64,000 bases of DNA from Flavobacteriales bacterium (GTDB lineage: Bacteria > Bacteroidota > Bacteroidia > Flavobacteriales_F > PHOS-HE28). The stretch covers positions 2,218,763-2,282,762 of the forward strand of contig JADJXH010000004.1 of NCBI GenBank assembly GCA_016715895.1, given 5' to 3'. Within the stretch, counting starts at the first letter, position 1. Every line of letters begins with the position of its first letter. Shown here piece after piece: positions 32,857 through 41,973 of the stretch. The translations under genes were made by a program, and so were the position numbers. The notes beneath the pieces were generated by a model, which worked only from the letters and a program-made list of their open reading frames with translations, was not told the origin of the DNA and made no database searches.

Positions 32857-33583
32857 ATGAAGCGCGCTTCCTGGGCCGCTGTACTGGTGGCCTCCTCCGC
32901 CTGGGCCCAGGAGACGACGCTGCCTGCGGAGCCACGGTGGTCGGCATCCGTGGACCTGGTGGGCCCCGTGCGTTCCGTGCTCGCCGCCAACGATCCGCTG
33001 CCGTTCCAGCAGGTGGACCTGGCCCTGCAGCGGTGGACCTGGGGTGATGTGGCCTGGCGCGTGGGCTACGGGTTCGTGAGCGATCGCTGGGAGGAGGACC
33101 GGGACGTGCTGGTGGTGGTGGACAGCCTCACCTTCGAGCAGGAGCGCATCGTGGCCCTTGAGCGGTCGCACGCGGTGCGTGGGGGCCGTGGTCCAACACC
33201 GCGACCGGGTCTTCGCGCCTTCCGCCGGGATCTCGCTGGTCCTCGGCCTGGAGCAGCAGGAGGCCGTGCGGACGGCGACGGGGCTGACACCGGACACGAT
33301 CCCCTGCACGAACTGCATTCTGGAGGAGATCCCGGGGTATGTGAGCGCACTGGACGGCGAGCGGCGCGATGCCTGGGGGAACCTGGGCCTGGAGGCGGCG
33401 CTGGGCATGAGCTACAAAGTGGGCCGGCGCATCGAACTGGAGGCCCGCGTGCCCCTGGGCCTGCGCTGGCGCTTCCTCGTCGCCAGTTCCATCACGGGCA
33501 CGGCTCCCGAGGTGGAGCCGTGGGCGGATCCGTGGCGCTTCAGCGTCGGGTTCCCCGCCCTGTTCGTGCACGTGCGGTGGTGA
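32857..33583 (+). CDS. Hypothetical secreted protein, possible outer-membrane barrel (frameshifted as read)
   Basis: About 242 codons when repaired. Starts MKRASWAAVLVASSAWAQ (signal peptide) and ends FSVGFPALFVHVRW, a typical last barrel strand. The frame shifts at the G5 run near 33180: removing one G joins ERSHAVRG to AVVQHRDRVFAPSAG. The middle contains a CTNC pair (TIPCTNCILEE). No family recognised. The single-base change in a homopolymer looks like a consensus error. Convergent with the CPBP protease gene, stops abutting. Confidence 0.65.
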
Positions 33584-34375
33584 TCAGGCGATCGCCAGGC
33601 TCACCAGGTTGTTCAGCATGTGCAGGCCCACGGGCACCCAGATGGAACCGGTGCGCGATCGGGCGTAGCCCAGCACCACGCCGAGCATCAGCACGAGCAG
33701 CAGGATCGGCGCGGGGTACTGCATGTGCATCAGGGTGAAGGTGCCCGCGCTCAAGGCCACGGCCACGTGCTCGTCGCTGATCTGCCGCAGCGAACCGTAG
33801 AGCAGCCCGCGCACCAGGGCTTCCTCGAAGAGGGCAGGCAGCACCCCGATGCCCAGCACCAGCATCAGCGGATCGTCCGCGGTGCGCACCACCTGGGCCA
33901 TGAAGTCCGTGGTGAACGCCGGGAACAGCCGGCTCAGCACCTCCTGGGCGGCCGCCACGAGGATGAAGACCCCGGTCCAGGTGAGCGCGGCGCGCCAGGT
34001 GGGCATGCGCAGCCCCAGGAACCGACGCAGGTGCGGGCCCACCCACTGGCGCACCAGCACCATCAGCAGCAACAGGGCGACGAGGCCGCTCCACAGGCTG
34101 GCTTTGGCGATGGCCGAACCGTTGGTGCTCTGCTGCTGCATGGCGTCCACCAGCACCGGGTCCTGCAGGAGGTCGGACAGGGCCAGGTCCTGCAGCGCCG
34201 GGGTCACCGCGCGGCAATGGGCGATGAACACCCCCGTCTGCACCAGGAAGAAGGTGGTGAACACGATGAGGAAGATGCCCATGCCGCGTGCGAAGCGCAG
34301 GCCCGGCGGCATCGACAGCTCGGGGTCGAGGCGGTCCTCAGGCAGGGGCGTCTCCGGTCCGGATGATCGTTCCAT
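33584..34375 (-). CDS. CPBP-family intramembrane metalloprotease (type II CAAX endopeptidase-like)
   Basis: 263 residues, about seven or eight hydrophobic segments. The Abi/CPBP motifs are PALFEEALVRGLLYG (EExxxR), FTLMHMQY and HMLNNLVS, the expected glutamate and histidine ligands within the membrane. Bacterial members process or protect against peptides, or act in membrane protein maturation; the target here is unknown. It overlaps the hutI 3' end by 38 nt and probably shares its transcript. Confidence 0.9.
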   Translation of the reverse strand: MERSSGPETPLPEDRLDPELSMPPGLRFARGMGIFLIVFTTFFLVQTGVFIAHCRAVTPALQDLALSDLLQDPVLVDAMQQQSTNGSAIAKASLWSGLVALLLLMVLVRQWVGPHLRRFLGLRMPTWRAALTWTGVFILVAAAQEVLSRLFPAFTTDFMAQVVRTADDPLMLVLGIGVLPALFEEALVRGLLYGSLRQISDEHVAVALSAGTFTLMHMQYPAPILLLVLMLGVVLGYARSRTGSIWVPVGLHMLNNLVSLAIA

Positions 34376-35606
34376 CGATGATGACGGTGTCGAGGTGGTC
34401 GGTGCCGAAGGCGTACGGCAGGTAGGCCAGGGAGGGCACCGGGCGCGCGATCAGCAGGCTGGCCCGCTTGCCCGGGGTGAGGCTGCCGAGCTCGCCGGAA
34501 AGGTCCATGGCGGCGGCGGCGTTCAGGGTGGCGGCGTTCACGGCCTCTTCGGGCAGCATGCGCAGCTGGATGCAGGCCAGCGAGAGCACCAGGTTCATGT
34601 TGCCGCTGGGCGTGCTGCCGGGGTTGTGGTCGGTGGCCAGCGCCACCGCGCAACCCCGGTCGATCAGGGCCCGCGCCGGGGCGTAAGGGATGCGCAGGAA
34701 GAACGAGCACGACGGCAGCAGAGTGGGTATGGTGCGCCCCTGCTCGAGGGCGTCGAGGTCCGCCGGCTCCATCACCTCCAGATGGTCCACGCTGAGCGCG
34801 CCGTGCCGCACGGCGGCCGCGATGCCGCCCAGGCTGGTGAACTGGTTCACGTGCACCTTGCCCGGCAGCCCATGGCGCGCTCCGGCCTCCAGGATGCGCT
34901 CCAGCTCGTCGACGGTGAAGTAGTTCGTCTCGCAGAACACGTCCACGAAATCGGCCAGCCCTTCCTGCGCCACCTGCGGGATGAGCTCCCTGGTGATCAG
35001 GTCCACGTAACCCTTCCGGTCGTGGGCGAACTCCGGCGGCAGGGCATGGGCCGCCAGCAGCGTGGCCTTGATGCGCAACGGAAGATGCTCCTTCAGTCGC
35101 TTCACCACGCGAAGCATCTTCAGCTCGCTCTCGGCGCTCAGCCCGTAGCCGCTCTTGATCTCCACGGCCACGGTCCCCTGGCGCATCATGTCCACAAGCC
35201 GGGCCCGCGCACGGTCGAACAGGTCCTCCTCGGACATCGTCCGCAGCGTGCGCGCGCTGTTGAGGATGCCGCCGCCGCGGGCGGCGATGTCCTGGTAGCT
35301 GAGCCCGCGGATCTTGTCCACGAACTCCTCCTCGCGCGGGGCGGCGAAGACCACGTGCGTGTGCGGATCGCACCAGCCGGGCAGCACCAGCCGGCCCGTG
35401 GCATCGATCACCGTCAGGTCGTCCGTGTCGGCGAGGTCCGGCCGGTCGGCCATGCGCCCCACGGCGATGATGCGGCCATGCTCCGCCAGCAGCCAGCCCT
35501 CCTCGATGACGGGCAGTTCGGCCATGGCCTGTCCGCCCACCCGGTCGGTGCCCACGGGATGGACGCCCACCAGGGCCTTGGCGTTCGTGATGAGGAGGCG
35601 GGCCAT
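34338..35606 (-). CDS. hutI: Imidazolonepropionase
   Basis: 422 residues. Metal-binding WCDPHTHVVFAA, EIKSGYGLS, LAAHALPPEF, and ATDHNPGS are the HutI signatures. It opens the imidazolone ring in histidine degradation, feeding formiminoglutamate to FtcD encoded nearby. HutH and HutU are not in the window. Start ATG at 35606 follows a TTTCTTTG element by 6 nt. Confidence 0.95.
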   Translation of the reverse strand: MARLLITNAKALVGVHPVGTDRVGGQAMAELPVIEEGWLLAEHGRIIAVGRMADRPDLADTDDLTVIDATGRLVLPGWCDPHTHVVFAAPREEEFVDKIRGLSYQDIAARGGGILNSARTLRTMSEEDLFDRARARLVDMMRQGTVAVEIKSGYGLSAESELKMLRVVKRLKEHLPLRIKATLLAAHALPPEFAHDRKGYVDLITRELIPQVAQEGLADFVDVFCETNYFTVDELERILEAGARHGLPGKVHVNQFTSLGGIAAAVRHGALSVDHLEVMEPADLDALEQGRTIPTLLPSCSFFLRIPYAPARALIDRGCAVALATDHNPGSTPSGNMNLVLSLACIQLRMLPEEAVNAATLNAAAAMDLSGELGSLTPGKRASLLIARPVPSLAYLPYAFGTDHLDTVIIDGTIIRTGDAPA

Positions 35607-35694
35607 GCGCGGCAAAGAAAGGGCAAGTGCGGCGCGCGCCGAAGACTGACGGTGGTCAGGCCCGGGCCAGGGGCGGAGGTCCATCTTCACCCAC

Positions 35695-36216
35695 ATGAGC
35701 GTCCTGGAGTTCCGCCCCCGGTTCCGCTTCACCACACCGCTCGGCAAGGAGGAGGTGGTGCGGCGGATCGGTGCGCGCCTGCGCGAGGAGAACCCGCACC
35801 AGTTGTGGTTGAAGAACGCGGACGACCATCTGGTGCTGAGCTTCCCGAGCAAGGCGACGCACGCGTGGTCGCCCCAGATGGACATCAACCTGGAGGTGCA
35901 GGCCGGTGGCACCCTGGTCCGCTGCCTCATCGGTCCGTCCCCCGGCATCTGGATGCTGTTCAGCGCCGGGCACATCGTGCTCAGCCTGCTGGCGATGACG
36001 GGTGCCACGCTGGGGTTCGCGCAGCTCTCGCTGGATCACCTGGCCTGGGGCTTCTGGGCGTTGCCCGTGTGCGCCGTGGGGGCCGTGGTGCTGTTCCTGC
36101 TCGCACGGGCGGGCAGGGGGCAGGCCACGGACGAGATGCGCGTGCTGAAGCACTTCGTGGATGGAGCGCTGGGCTGCGACTGTTTCAAGCTCGCCATGGC
36201 GCAGGCGGAGGAGTGA
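35695..36216 (+). CDS. Hypothetical protein with two membrane helices
   Basis: 173 residues. The first ~75 are soluble and basic (FRFTTPLGKEEVVRRIGARL), then two hydrophobic segments (GIWMLFSAGHIVLSLLAM and LAWGFWALPVCAVGAVVLF) and a short cytoplasmic tail (DEMRVLKHFVDGALG). No family recognised. It stands alone between hutI (divergent) and bshA, 69 nt from bshA. Confidence 0.7.
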   Translation: MSVLEFRPRFRFTTPLGKEEVVRRIGARLREENPHQLWLKNADDHLVLSFPSKATHAWSPQMDINLEVQAGGTLVRCLIGPSPGIWMLFSAGHIVLSLLAMTGATLGFAQLSLDHLAWGFWALPVCAVGAVVLFLLARAGRGQATDEMRVLKHFVDGALGCDCFKLAMAQAEE

Positions 36217-36243
36217 GCCGTCGGCACCAGCCGCCCCTCGCCG

Positions 36244-36251
36244 CACCTTTG
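36244..36251 (+). promoter_or_regulatory. -7-like element of bshA
   Basis: CACCTTTG, one change from the TAnnTTTG consensus, 34 nt before the bshA ATG. Confidence 0.4.
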
Positions 36252-36285
36252 CACCCCGGTGGGTCCAACCGCCACCGGTGATCGC

Positions 36286-37434
36286 ATGCGCATCGGCATC
36301 GTCTGTTACCCCACCTTCGGCGGCAGTGGCGTGGTGGCCACGGAGCTCGGGCTCGCCCTGGCCCAGAAAGGCCACATCGTGCACTTCATCACCTACGACC
36401 GCCCGGTGCGGCTACGCGACCACCAGGGCCAGGTGTTCTACCACGAGGTGCGTGTGAGCGACTACCCGCTGTTCGACTATCCGCCGTACGAGCTGGTGCT
36501 CGCCAGCAAGATCGTGGACGTGGCCCGCTACGAGGGGCTTGACCTGGTGCACGTGCACTATGCGATCCCACATGCCAGCGCCGCGTGGATGGCGCAGCAG
36601 ATCCTCGCGTCCCAGGGCATCCGGCTTCCCTTCATCACCACCCTGCACGGCACGGACATCACGCTGGTGGGCCGCGACCCGAGCTTCGAGCCGGGTGATC
36701 ACCTTCAGCATCGACCGGTCCGATGCGGTGACCGCGGTGAGCGAAAGCCTGAAGCGCGACACCTACGCCCACTTCCCGGTGAAGGGCCCCGAGCAGGGCG
36801 GGCGCGACATCCGGGTGATCCCCAACTTCGTGTGCACCGACCAATATGCGGCGCCGGATCCAAGTTGCGGGCGCGCTACGCACCGAACGGGGAGAAGCTT
36901 CTGGTCCACATCTCCAACTTCAGGCCGGTGAAGCGCGTGGAGGACGTGATGCGCGTCTTCGCCAAGGTGCGCGAACGCATCCCCAGCCGCCTGCTGATGA
37001 TCGGCGACGGCCCGGACCGGCAACGGGTGGAGATGCTCTGCCGCGGCAGCGACCTGTGCCACGATGCCTTCTTCCTGGGAAAGATGACCGACCCCGAGGA
37101 CATCCTCGCCAGCTGCGACCTCTTCGTGCTCACCAGCGAGAGCGAGAGCTTCGGCCTGGCGGCCCTGGAGGCCATGGCGTGCCGTGTACCCGTGGTCAGC
37201 ACCGACACCGGTGGCACACCCGAGGTCGTGCGGCACGGCATCAGCGGCATGCTGAGCCCGGTGGGCGATGTGGACCGCATGGCGGAACACGCGGTCGCCA
37301 TCCTGAAGGACGAGGCCACGCTGGAGCGGTTCCGCCAGGGCGCCTTCGAGCAGGCCCGGCTGTTCGATGTCCGCACCGTCCTCCCGCGCTACGAAGCGCT
37401 GTACACCGAGGTCATCGGAACGCCGCTGGAGTGA
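36286..37434 (+). CDS. bshA: N-acetyl-alpha-D-glucosaminyl L-malate synthase (two compensating frameshifts)
   Basis: 383 codons. A GT4 glycosyltransferase starting MRIGIVCYPTFGGSGVVATELG, with HYAIPHASAAWMA, TTLHGTDITLVG and the C-terminal donor motif LTSESESFGLAALEAMA. It makes the first intermediate of bacillithiol. Between about 36693 and 36865 the open frame reads nonsense; the +1 frame there encodes the expected VITFSIDRSDAVTAVSES and VIPNFVCTDQY. One extra G near 36693 and one missing C near 36865 explain it, most likely consensus errors. Confidence 0.9.
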   Translation: MRIGIVCYPTFGGSGVVATELGLALAQKGHIVHFITYDRPVRLRDHQGQVFYHEVRVSDYPLFDYPPYELVLASKIVDVARYEGLDLVHVHYAIPHASAAWMAQQILASQGIRLPFITTLHGTDITLVGRDPSFEPGDHLQHRPVRCGDRGERKPEARHLRPLPGEGPRAGRARHPGDPQLRVHRPICGAGSKLRARYAPNGEKLLVHISNFRPVKRVEDVMRVFAKVRERIPSRLLMIGDGPDRQRVEMLCRGSDLCHDAFFLGKMTDPEDILASCDLFVLTSESESFGLAALEAMACRVPVVSTDTGGTPEVVRHGISGMLSPVGDVDRMAEHAVAILKDEATLERFRQGAFEQARLFDVRTVLPRYEALYTEVIGTPLE

Positions 37435-37999
37435 TGGAGCGGGTGAGCGATCGCGTGAGCGTGAACCGGGAGCCGGGCCGCACGACGGTGGGGATCAGCG
37501 CGCGCCTGGCCCGCGGCCGCGAGGCGCTTCTGGTGGCCTGGACCCTGGCGTGGCTGCTGTGCGGCGCGCTGATCCTGTGGGAGGCGCTGCGGCAGCCGAA
37601 GGGCGAGCTGCGCCAGTACCTCTTCGTGTTCCTGGCGTTCTGGACCTATTTCCTGGTGCGGGTGGCCCGCGCGGCGCTCTGGCGTCTGAAGGGCTTCGAG
37701 CTCTGGCGGATCAAGGATGGTGTCCTCACGATCAAGGACAGCGTCCTCGGGTACGGCAAGGCCACCGATCATGCGATGGAGAACATCAGCGACCTGGGGC
37801 CGCTGGACCGCGACCAACGGTCGTGGAAGTGGCATCTCAACGAGAGCTTCTGGGTGATGGGGGCGAGCGCCTGCAGTTCACCGCCCTGGGCCGCAAGGTG
37901 GCCTTCGGCAAGGGCCTCAACGATGCGGAGGCCGCGCGATTGCTCGCGATCCTGAAGCACGCGCAGCTGCAGTTCCGCACCCGGGAACGCTCTGCTTAA
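37434..37999 (+). CDS. Hypothetical membrane protein downstream of bshA (frameshifted as read)
   Basis: About 188 codons when repaired. ATG at 37434 overlaps the bshA stop (TGATG), so it is cotranslated. Two hydrophobic helices lie at ~33-75 (LVAWTLAWLLCGALILW, FVFLAFWTYFLV), then a soluble domain resembling a bacterial PH-like fold. A missing G in the run near 37860 breaks the frame: FWVMG must join ERLQFTALGRKVAFGKGLNDAEA. Function unknown. Confidence 0.7.
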
Positions 38000-39070
38000 A
38001 GCTCGCTGATGCGGAAGGCGTTGCCGCGGATGCGGTGCGTCATCACCCCGTCAATGGTGGAGGACAGCGTCATGGCGCGCGCGGCGGGGGAGCCCATCAC
38101 CTCGTCGAGGGCGCGCACCGCACCGGCCGGCACCTGGGCGGCCTGCAGGGCGGCAAGCAGCGTGTCGCGCCGGTGGAGCGCGATCGCGGGCGCCAGTGCT
38201 TCGGCCAGGGCGGCGCGGTGCACCACGCGGTCGCGGTTGGTGCGGAAGCGGGGATCGGTGGCGAGCGCGCCGCGATCCAGCACCTCGCAGAGGTTGCTGA
38301 ACTGGGTATCGCTGCCCACCGCGAGGATGATGCGTCCACCGTCCAGGCAGGGGAACAGTTCCCCGTACGGTGCGATGTTGGGGTGCAGCGTCCCGATCGG
38401 AGCGGCCACGTGGCCCGTCATCAGCTGATTGCTGGCCTGGTTGATGAGCCCGCTGAGCGCGGCCTCCTCCAGGGACACCTCCACGAAGGCCCCGCGGCCG
38501 GTGGAGGCGCGTTGGATCAGGGCCAGCAGGATGCCCTCCTTCAACTGGTGCGCGGCGAGCACATCCACCAAGGCGATGGGCAGCTTCGCCAGGTGTTCAC
38601 GGTCCGTGCCGGTCATGCTGATGTAGCCGGTCTCGGCCTGCAGCACCACATCGAAGGCGGGCCGGTCACTGCGGTCGGCGAAACCGGCAATGTGGCCGTG
38701 CACGAGCCGCGGGTTCAGGGACCGCACCCGATCGCGCGACAGGCCGAGCTTCTCCGCATCGCCGGACAGGTGGTTGGTCACCAGCACGTCCGCTTGGTGC
38801 AGCAACGCATCCAGGCGGGCACGCCCTTCGGTGGACTGGAAGGTCGAGCAGCTGATGCTCCTTGCCCCAGTTCACGCTGCTGAAGTAGGCGCTCACCGGT
38901 GCGGTGGGGTCTTCGATCGGCAGCTTCCACCGGCGGGTGACATCGCCACCCGCGCGCTGGTTCTCCACCTTCACCACCCGGGCACCGAGCTCGGCGAAGA
39001 ACAGGCCGACACTTGGACCGGCCAGCACACCGGCCGTTTCCACCACCAGCAGGTCCTCGAACGGTTTCAT
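37996..39070 (-). CDS. CaiB/BaiF-family class III CoA-transferase (frameshifted as read)
   Basis: About 358 codons when repaired. The N-terminal part (MKPFEDLLVVETAGVLAGPSVGLFFAELGARVVKVE) and the rest (HQADVLVTNHLSGDAEKLGL onward, with a catalytic-type Asp in AGFADRSDRPAFD) are in different frames; an extra C near 38843 separates them. Family members move CoA between carboxylic acids. The acid is unknown. It overlaps the end of the preceding convergent gene by 4 nt. Confidence 0.88.
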
Positions 39071-39128
39071 CGGTCAAGTGTAGGAAGGATGCGTGATCGG
39101 ACCGGTCCGCCTGCGCGTGAACAGCGTT

Positions 39129-39190
39129 CGGCTCGGGCGCGAACGAAAAAGCCCGCCGCTCCGCGGCCGGGCTATCATCAAGTGCCCAGG
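39129..39190. repeat. Direct repeat of tRNA-Leu 3' end plus terminator, copy 1
   Basis: Matches 39301-39366 almost base for base: a GCTCGGGCGCGAACGAAAAA stretch, the GC-rich hairpin (39150-39173), and the last ~11 nt of the tRNA (AGTGCCCAGGAC). After that it diverges from the tRNA. Copies are 172 nt apart. Confidence 0.8.
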
Positions 39191-39320
39191 ACCGGGCTGG
39201 CCGGGGACGGCCGGACCAGGTTTGGCCGTGAAGTGGATCAAGCCCGTGTCCGCTTCGCGTCCATGGGGCTATTTCATTCGCTTCCTCGCTCGAGCAAGCT
39301 CGGCTCGGGCGCGAACGAAA

Positions 39321-39347
39321 AAGCCCCGCCGCTCCGCGGCAGGGCTT
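39321..39347 (-). terminator. Terminator of tRNA-Leu
   Basis: 12-bp stem with one G-U pair (39321-39332 with 39336-39347), 3-nt loop; on the minus strand it is followed by TTTTTCG. It is 10 nt beyond the tRNA 3' end. Confidence 0.8.
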
Positions 39348-39357
39348 CATCATCAAG

Positions 39358-39441
39358 TGCCCAGGACTGGACTCGAACCAGCACAGCCTTTCGGCCACTA
39401 CCCCCTCAAAGTAGCGTGTCTACCAATTTCACCACCTGGGC
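39358..39441 (-). tRNA. tRNA-Leu (anticodon GAG)
   Basis: 84 nt, class II. Acceptor stem GCCCAGG/CCTGGGC with discriminator A, anticodon stem CTACT/GGTAG closing loop TTGAGGG (anticodon GAG), long variable arm with a GGCC-GAAA-GGCT hairpin, and T arm GCTGG-TTCGAGT-CCAGT. CCA is not encoded. A TATCTTTG element at 39479-39486 (minus strand) lies 37 nt upstream. Confidence 0.95.
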
Positions 39442-39478
39442 AGGTGCCTTGACGGTCACAAGGACCGCCAAGCGGCGC

Positions 39479-39486
39479 CAAAGATA
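39479..39486 (-). promoter_or_regulatory. -7 promoter element of tRNA-Leu
   Basis: TATCTTTG on the minus strand, exact consensus, 37 nt before the tRNA 5' end. Confidence 0.6.
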
Positions 39487-39557
39487 ATCGGGTCAGGAAC
39501 AGGTTGGTGAGATCGGTCGGTGCATCACCGCAATACCACCTGACAGCAGGATGCGGC

Positions 39558-39917
39558 TTATCGACGGACGCTGTTCCTGCGCTTCTTCACCTGCTTGTTG
39601 ATGAGCAGGGATTGCACCTCCGAATAGAACCGGAACGTGTAGCTGCCTTGGGCGAGCGTGGAGGTGTTGATCGTCACCACCGGCGTCCAGGGGAGGACCT
39701 GCGACATGACGATGTCACCCATGCTGTTCAGGAACTCCACCCTGCACATCGGGGTTTGCTGCGTGGGCAGCGCGACGTTGAGCGAGTTGTCGAACGGCTC
39801 GGGGTAGACGTAGCTGTTGTTGTTCTGATTGCCGACGGTGCCGATCGGCAACACCTGAGCCTGCGTGGCGAACGGAGCGGCACAGAGCAGAAGGGCGACG
39901 AGGATCGTGGAACGCAT
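39558..39917 (-). CDS. Small secreted protein consisting almost only of a T9SS-type sorting domain
   Basis: 119 residues. Signal peptide (MRSTILVALLLCAAPFATQAQ), a short Asn-rich linker, then from about residue 36 YPEPFDNSLNVALPTQQ..RVEFLNSMGDIVMSQVL..INTSTLAQGSYTFRFYSE..INKQVKKRR, the layout of a type A sorting domain (NPF-like start, strand pattern, GSY, basic end). There is no cargo domain before it. The ATG at 39917 is chosen because it begins the signal peptide. Role unknown: a surface peptide or the remnant of a larger cargo gene. Confidence 0.8.
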   Translation of the reverse strand: MRSTILVALLLCAAPFATQAQVLPIGTVGNQNNNSYVYPEPFDNSLNVALPTQQTPMCRVEFLNSMGDIVMSQVLPWTPVVTINTSTLAQGSYTFRFYSEVQSLLINKQVKKRRNSVRR

Positions 39918-40060
39918 GAGGTCGGTTTTTAGGTCGTTAGTGCGAGATGGGTTCGACAGGGAGAGAGCGCTGGGCGAATATAGGACAGAACGGGGATGTC
40001 GGGCCGCCGGCCTCCCCACCTCTTCCACCGCCCCCTGTTCACCAAGGGTGTTCAACGACG

Positions 40061-40082
40061 AAAGCCCCTCGCAGGGGGCTTT
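40061..40082 (-). terminator. Terminator of tRNA-Lys
   Basis: AAAGCCCC (40061-40068) pairs with GGGGCTTT (40075-40082); on the minus strand the stem ends in TTTCGTC. Four nt past the tRNA 3' end. Confidence 0.75.
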
Positions 40083-40086
40083 CCAG

Positions 40087-40159
40087 TGACTCCGCTGGGG
40101 CTCGAACCCAGGACCCCAACATTAAAAGTGTTGTGCTCTACCAACTGAGCTACAGAGTC
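40087..40159 (-). tRNA. tRNA-Lys (anticodon UUU)
   Basis: 73 nt. Acceptor GACTCTG/CGGAGTC with one G-U pair, discriminator A, D arm AGCTCAGTTGGTAGAGC, anticodon loop CTTTTAA (UUU), T arm with GGTTCGAGCC. CCA is not encoded. TACATTTG at 40191-40198 on the minus strand is the likely -7 element. Confidence 0.96.
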
Positions 40160-40190
40160 TTCCAACCGCCGGGAGGCGGTAAAGAGGGTG

Positions 40191-40198
40191 CAAATGTA
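40191..40198 (-). promoter_or_regulatory. -7 promoter element of tRNA-Lys
   Basis: TACATTTG on the minus strand, exact TAnnTTTG consensus, 31 nt before the tRNA 5' end. Confidence 0.6.
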
Positions 40199-40221
40199 AA
40201 CAGGGAGGGCGTCCGGACAAA

Positions 40222-41394
40222 TCAACCGTCCTTCTTCTCGATGAGCGGGTGGCGTTCGAACGGGCGGCTGCGGTCGAACAGGTAGCGGTAGGTGGCCATC
40301 GTGCGGTAGTTCACCGCGTCGAGGTTCTCGCACACCTTGATCATGCGCGGATTGAAGTCGCCGATCCAGGTGAGCACGGTGTCCCGGTACAGCCCCTGCT
40401 CCACGATCTTCTCGGCGAACACGATCATGGCCCCCTCCAACCCCCTTGCCCTGGAACTCCCGGGCGACGCCGAACACGATGCCGGTCATGGTCTTCACCG
40501 TGCCGCGCCATTTGTGCCACAGGAACTTCAGCTTGCCGAGCCAGTTGAGGTCGCCGTTCACGTGGCGGAAGATCTCGTTGAGCTCGGGCACGCTGATGTA
40601 GAAGGCGACGGGCTTCTTCTTGTGGTCCACCCAGATCAGGATCCGCGGGTCCATCACCGGCTTCATCGCCCGGATGATCTTCAGCGCCTGGGCCTTCTCC
40701 ATGGGCTTGAAGCCTGCATGGTCCACCCAGGCCGCGTTGTACACCGTGCGGAAGTCCTCGGCCAGTTGGTCCACGCTGCGGCCCCGCGCATCCCGGATGG
40801 TGAAGTCCGGATCGTTCTTCAGCTGGTTGTACTTGCGGTGGAAGATCGGCTGCGCCTTCACCTCCATGCTGCGCTTGAAGAAGAGCTGCTTGTAGTACTC
40901 CCTGAAGCCATAGCCCTCCAGCAGGTCGCGGTAGTAGGGCGGGTTGTAGTTCACCCCGTAGATGGGCGGGTCGGTGAAGTTCTCGATCAGCAGGCCCCAG
41001 TACATGTTCTTCTCCCCGAAGTTGATGGGGCCGTCCATCGCCTGCATGCCCTGCTCCCGCAGCCAGTCGCGTGCGGCGTCCAGAAGCTGCGTGGCCGCGG
41101 CGCGGTCGTTGATGCACTCAAAGAAGCCCATGCCGCCGGTGGGCTGCTCCTCGGTGCGCGCCGTCTTGGGGTTCACGAAGGCGGCCACGCGGCCGATCGC
41201 CGCACCGGCGTCATCATACAGCACCCAGCGCCAGCTGCGCCGCCCTTGAAGAGCTTGTTGCGCTTCGGGTCGAAGACCTTCTCGATGTCCTGTCGCAGGT
41301 GGGGGATCCAGTTCGGGTCGTCCCGGTAAATGCGCCAGGGCAGGCGCATCCAGTCGCGGAGGGTGCGCTGGTCTTCGGCGGTCACGAGCTTCAT
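40222..41394 (-). CDS. Large GNAT-like acyltransferase family protein (two compensating frameshifts)
   Basis: About 390 codons when repaired. N-terminal part MKLVTAEDQRTLRDWMRLPWRIYRDDPNWIPHLRQD; middle with GGMGFFECINDRAAATQLLDAARDWL and GVNYNPPYYRDLLEGYGF; C-terminal part GAMIVFAEKIVEQGLYRDTVLTWIGDFNPRM. Three frames must be joined: one base missing near 41243 (KGG-SWRW) and one extra T near 40446 (GKGV-EGAM). This ~390-residue family is common in Bacteroidota and annotated as N-acetyltransferase; substrate unknown. Confidence 0.85.
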
Positions 41395-41449
41395 CGGCTG
41401 CGAAGGTGCGGATCGTCGGCGAACAGGAGGGCGGTGGCACCTTTGCCGT

Positions 41450-41973
41450 GTGCGGATCGTGCTCACCGGACCGATGTGCGCGGGGAAGACCCGGGTGGGC
41501 CGCGCCCTGGCCGACCGCCTCGGGCTTCCGTTCGCCGACCTGGACCGCATGGCCGAGGAGCGCATCGGCGGGCCCATCGTGCCCTTCTTCACCCGCCAGG
41601 GGGAGCAGGCGTTCCGTGAGCTGGAAAGCGAGCTGCTCCACGCATGGCTTGCGGACGGCGCACCCGGCGTGCTGGCCGCCGGCGGGGGAACGCTGGCGGA
41701 TCCGGTCAACATGACCGCTGCGTTGAACGCGGCCACGGTCGTTCTCCTGCAGGTGGGCGAGGATGAACTGGTCCGCCGGGTGATGCGCGCGGGGCGCGAT
41801 CGTCCGCTGTACCTGGGCCTTGACGAGGCCGGCGTGCGGCAACGCACCCGGGAGCTGCTGGAGGCCCGTGGGCCGATCATGCGCACGCCACGATCACCGT
41901 GGACGCCGAGGCGGCCGTGGAGGAGGTCGCGCGCCGGATCGTCGTCGCCCTGGGCCTTGGTCAGGAGAGCTGA
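41450..41973 (+). CDS. aroK: Shikimate kinase (frameshifted near the end)
   Basis: About 175 codons when repaired. P-loop GPMCAGKTRVG, DLDRMAEERIG, FFTRQGEQAFRELE, VLAAGGGTL and RDRPLYLGL mark shikimate kinase of aromatic amino acid synthesis. The GTG at 41450 follows a GCACCTTTG element by 4 nt. One base is missing near 41888: the expected tail AHATITVDAEAAVEEVARRIVVAL is in the next frame and ends at 41973. Tail-to-tail with the next gene, overlapping 13 nt. Confidence 0.88.

Noticed and set aside
38778..39398. Open frame across tRNA-Leu
   Set aside because: It reads through the tRNA, its terminator and the start of the CoA-transferase in the wrong frame.
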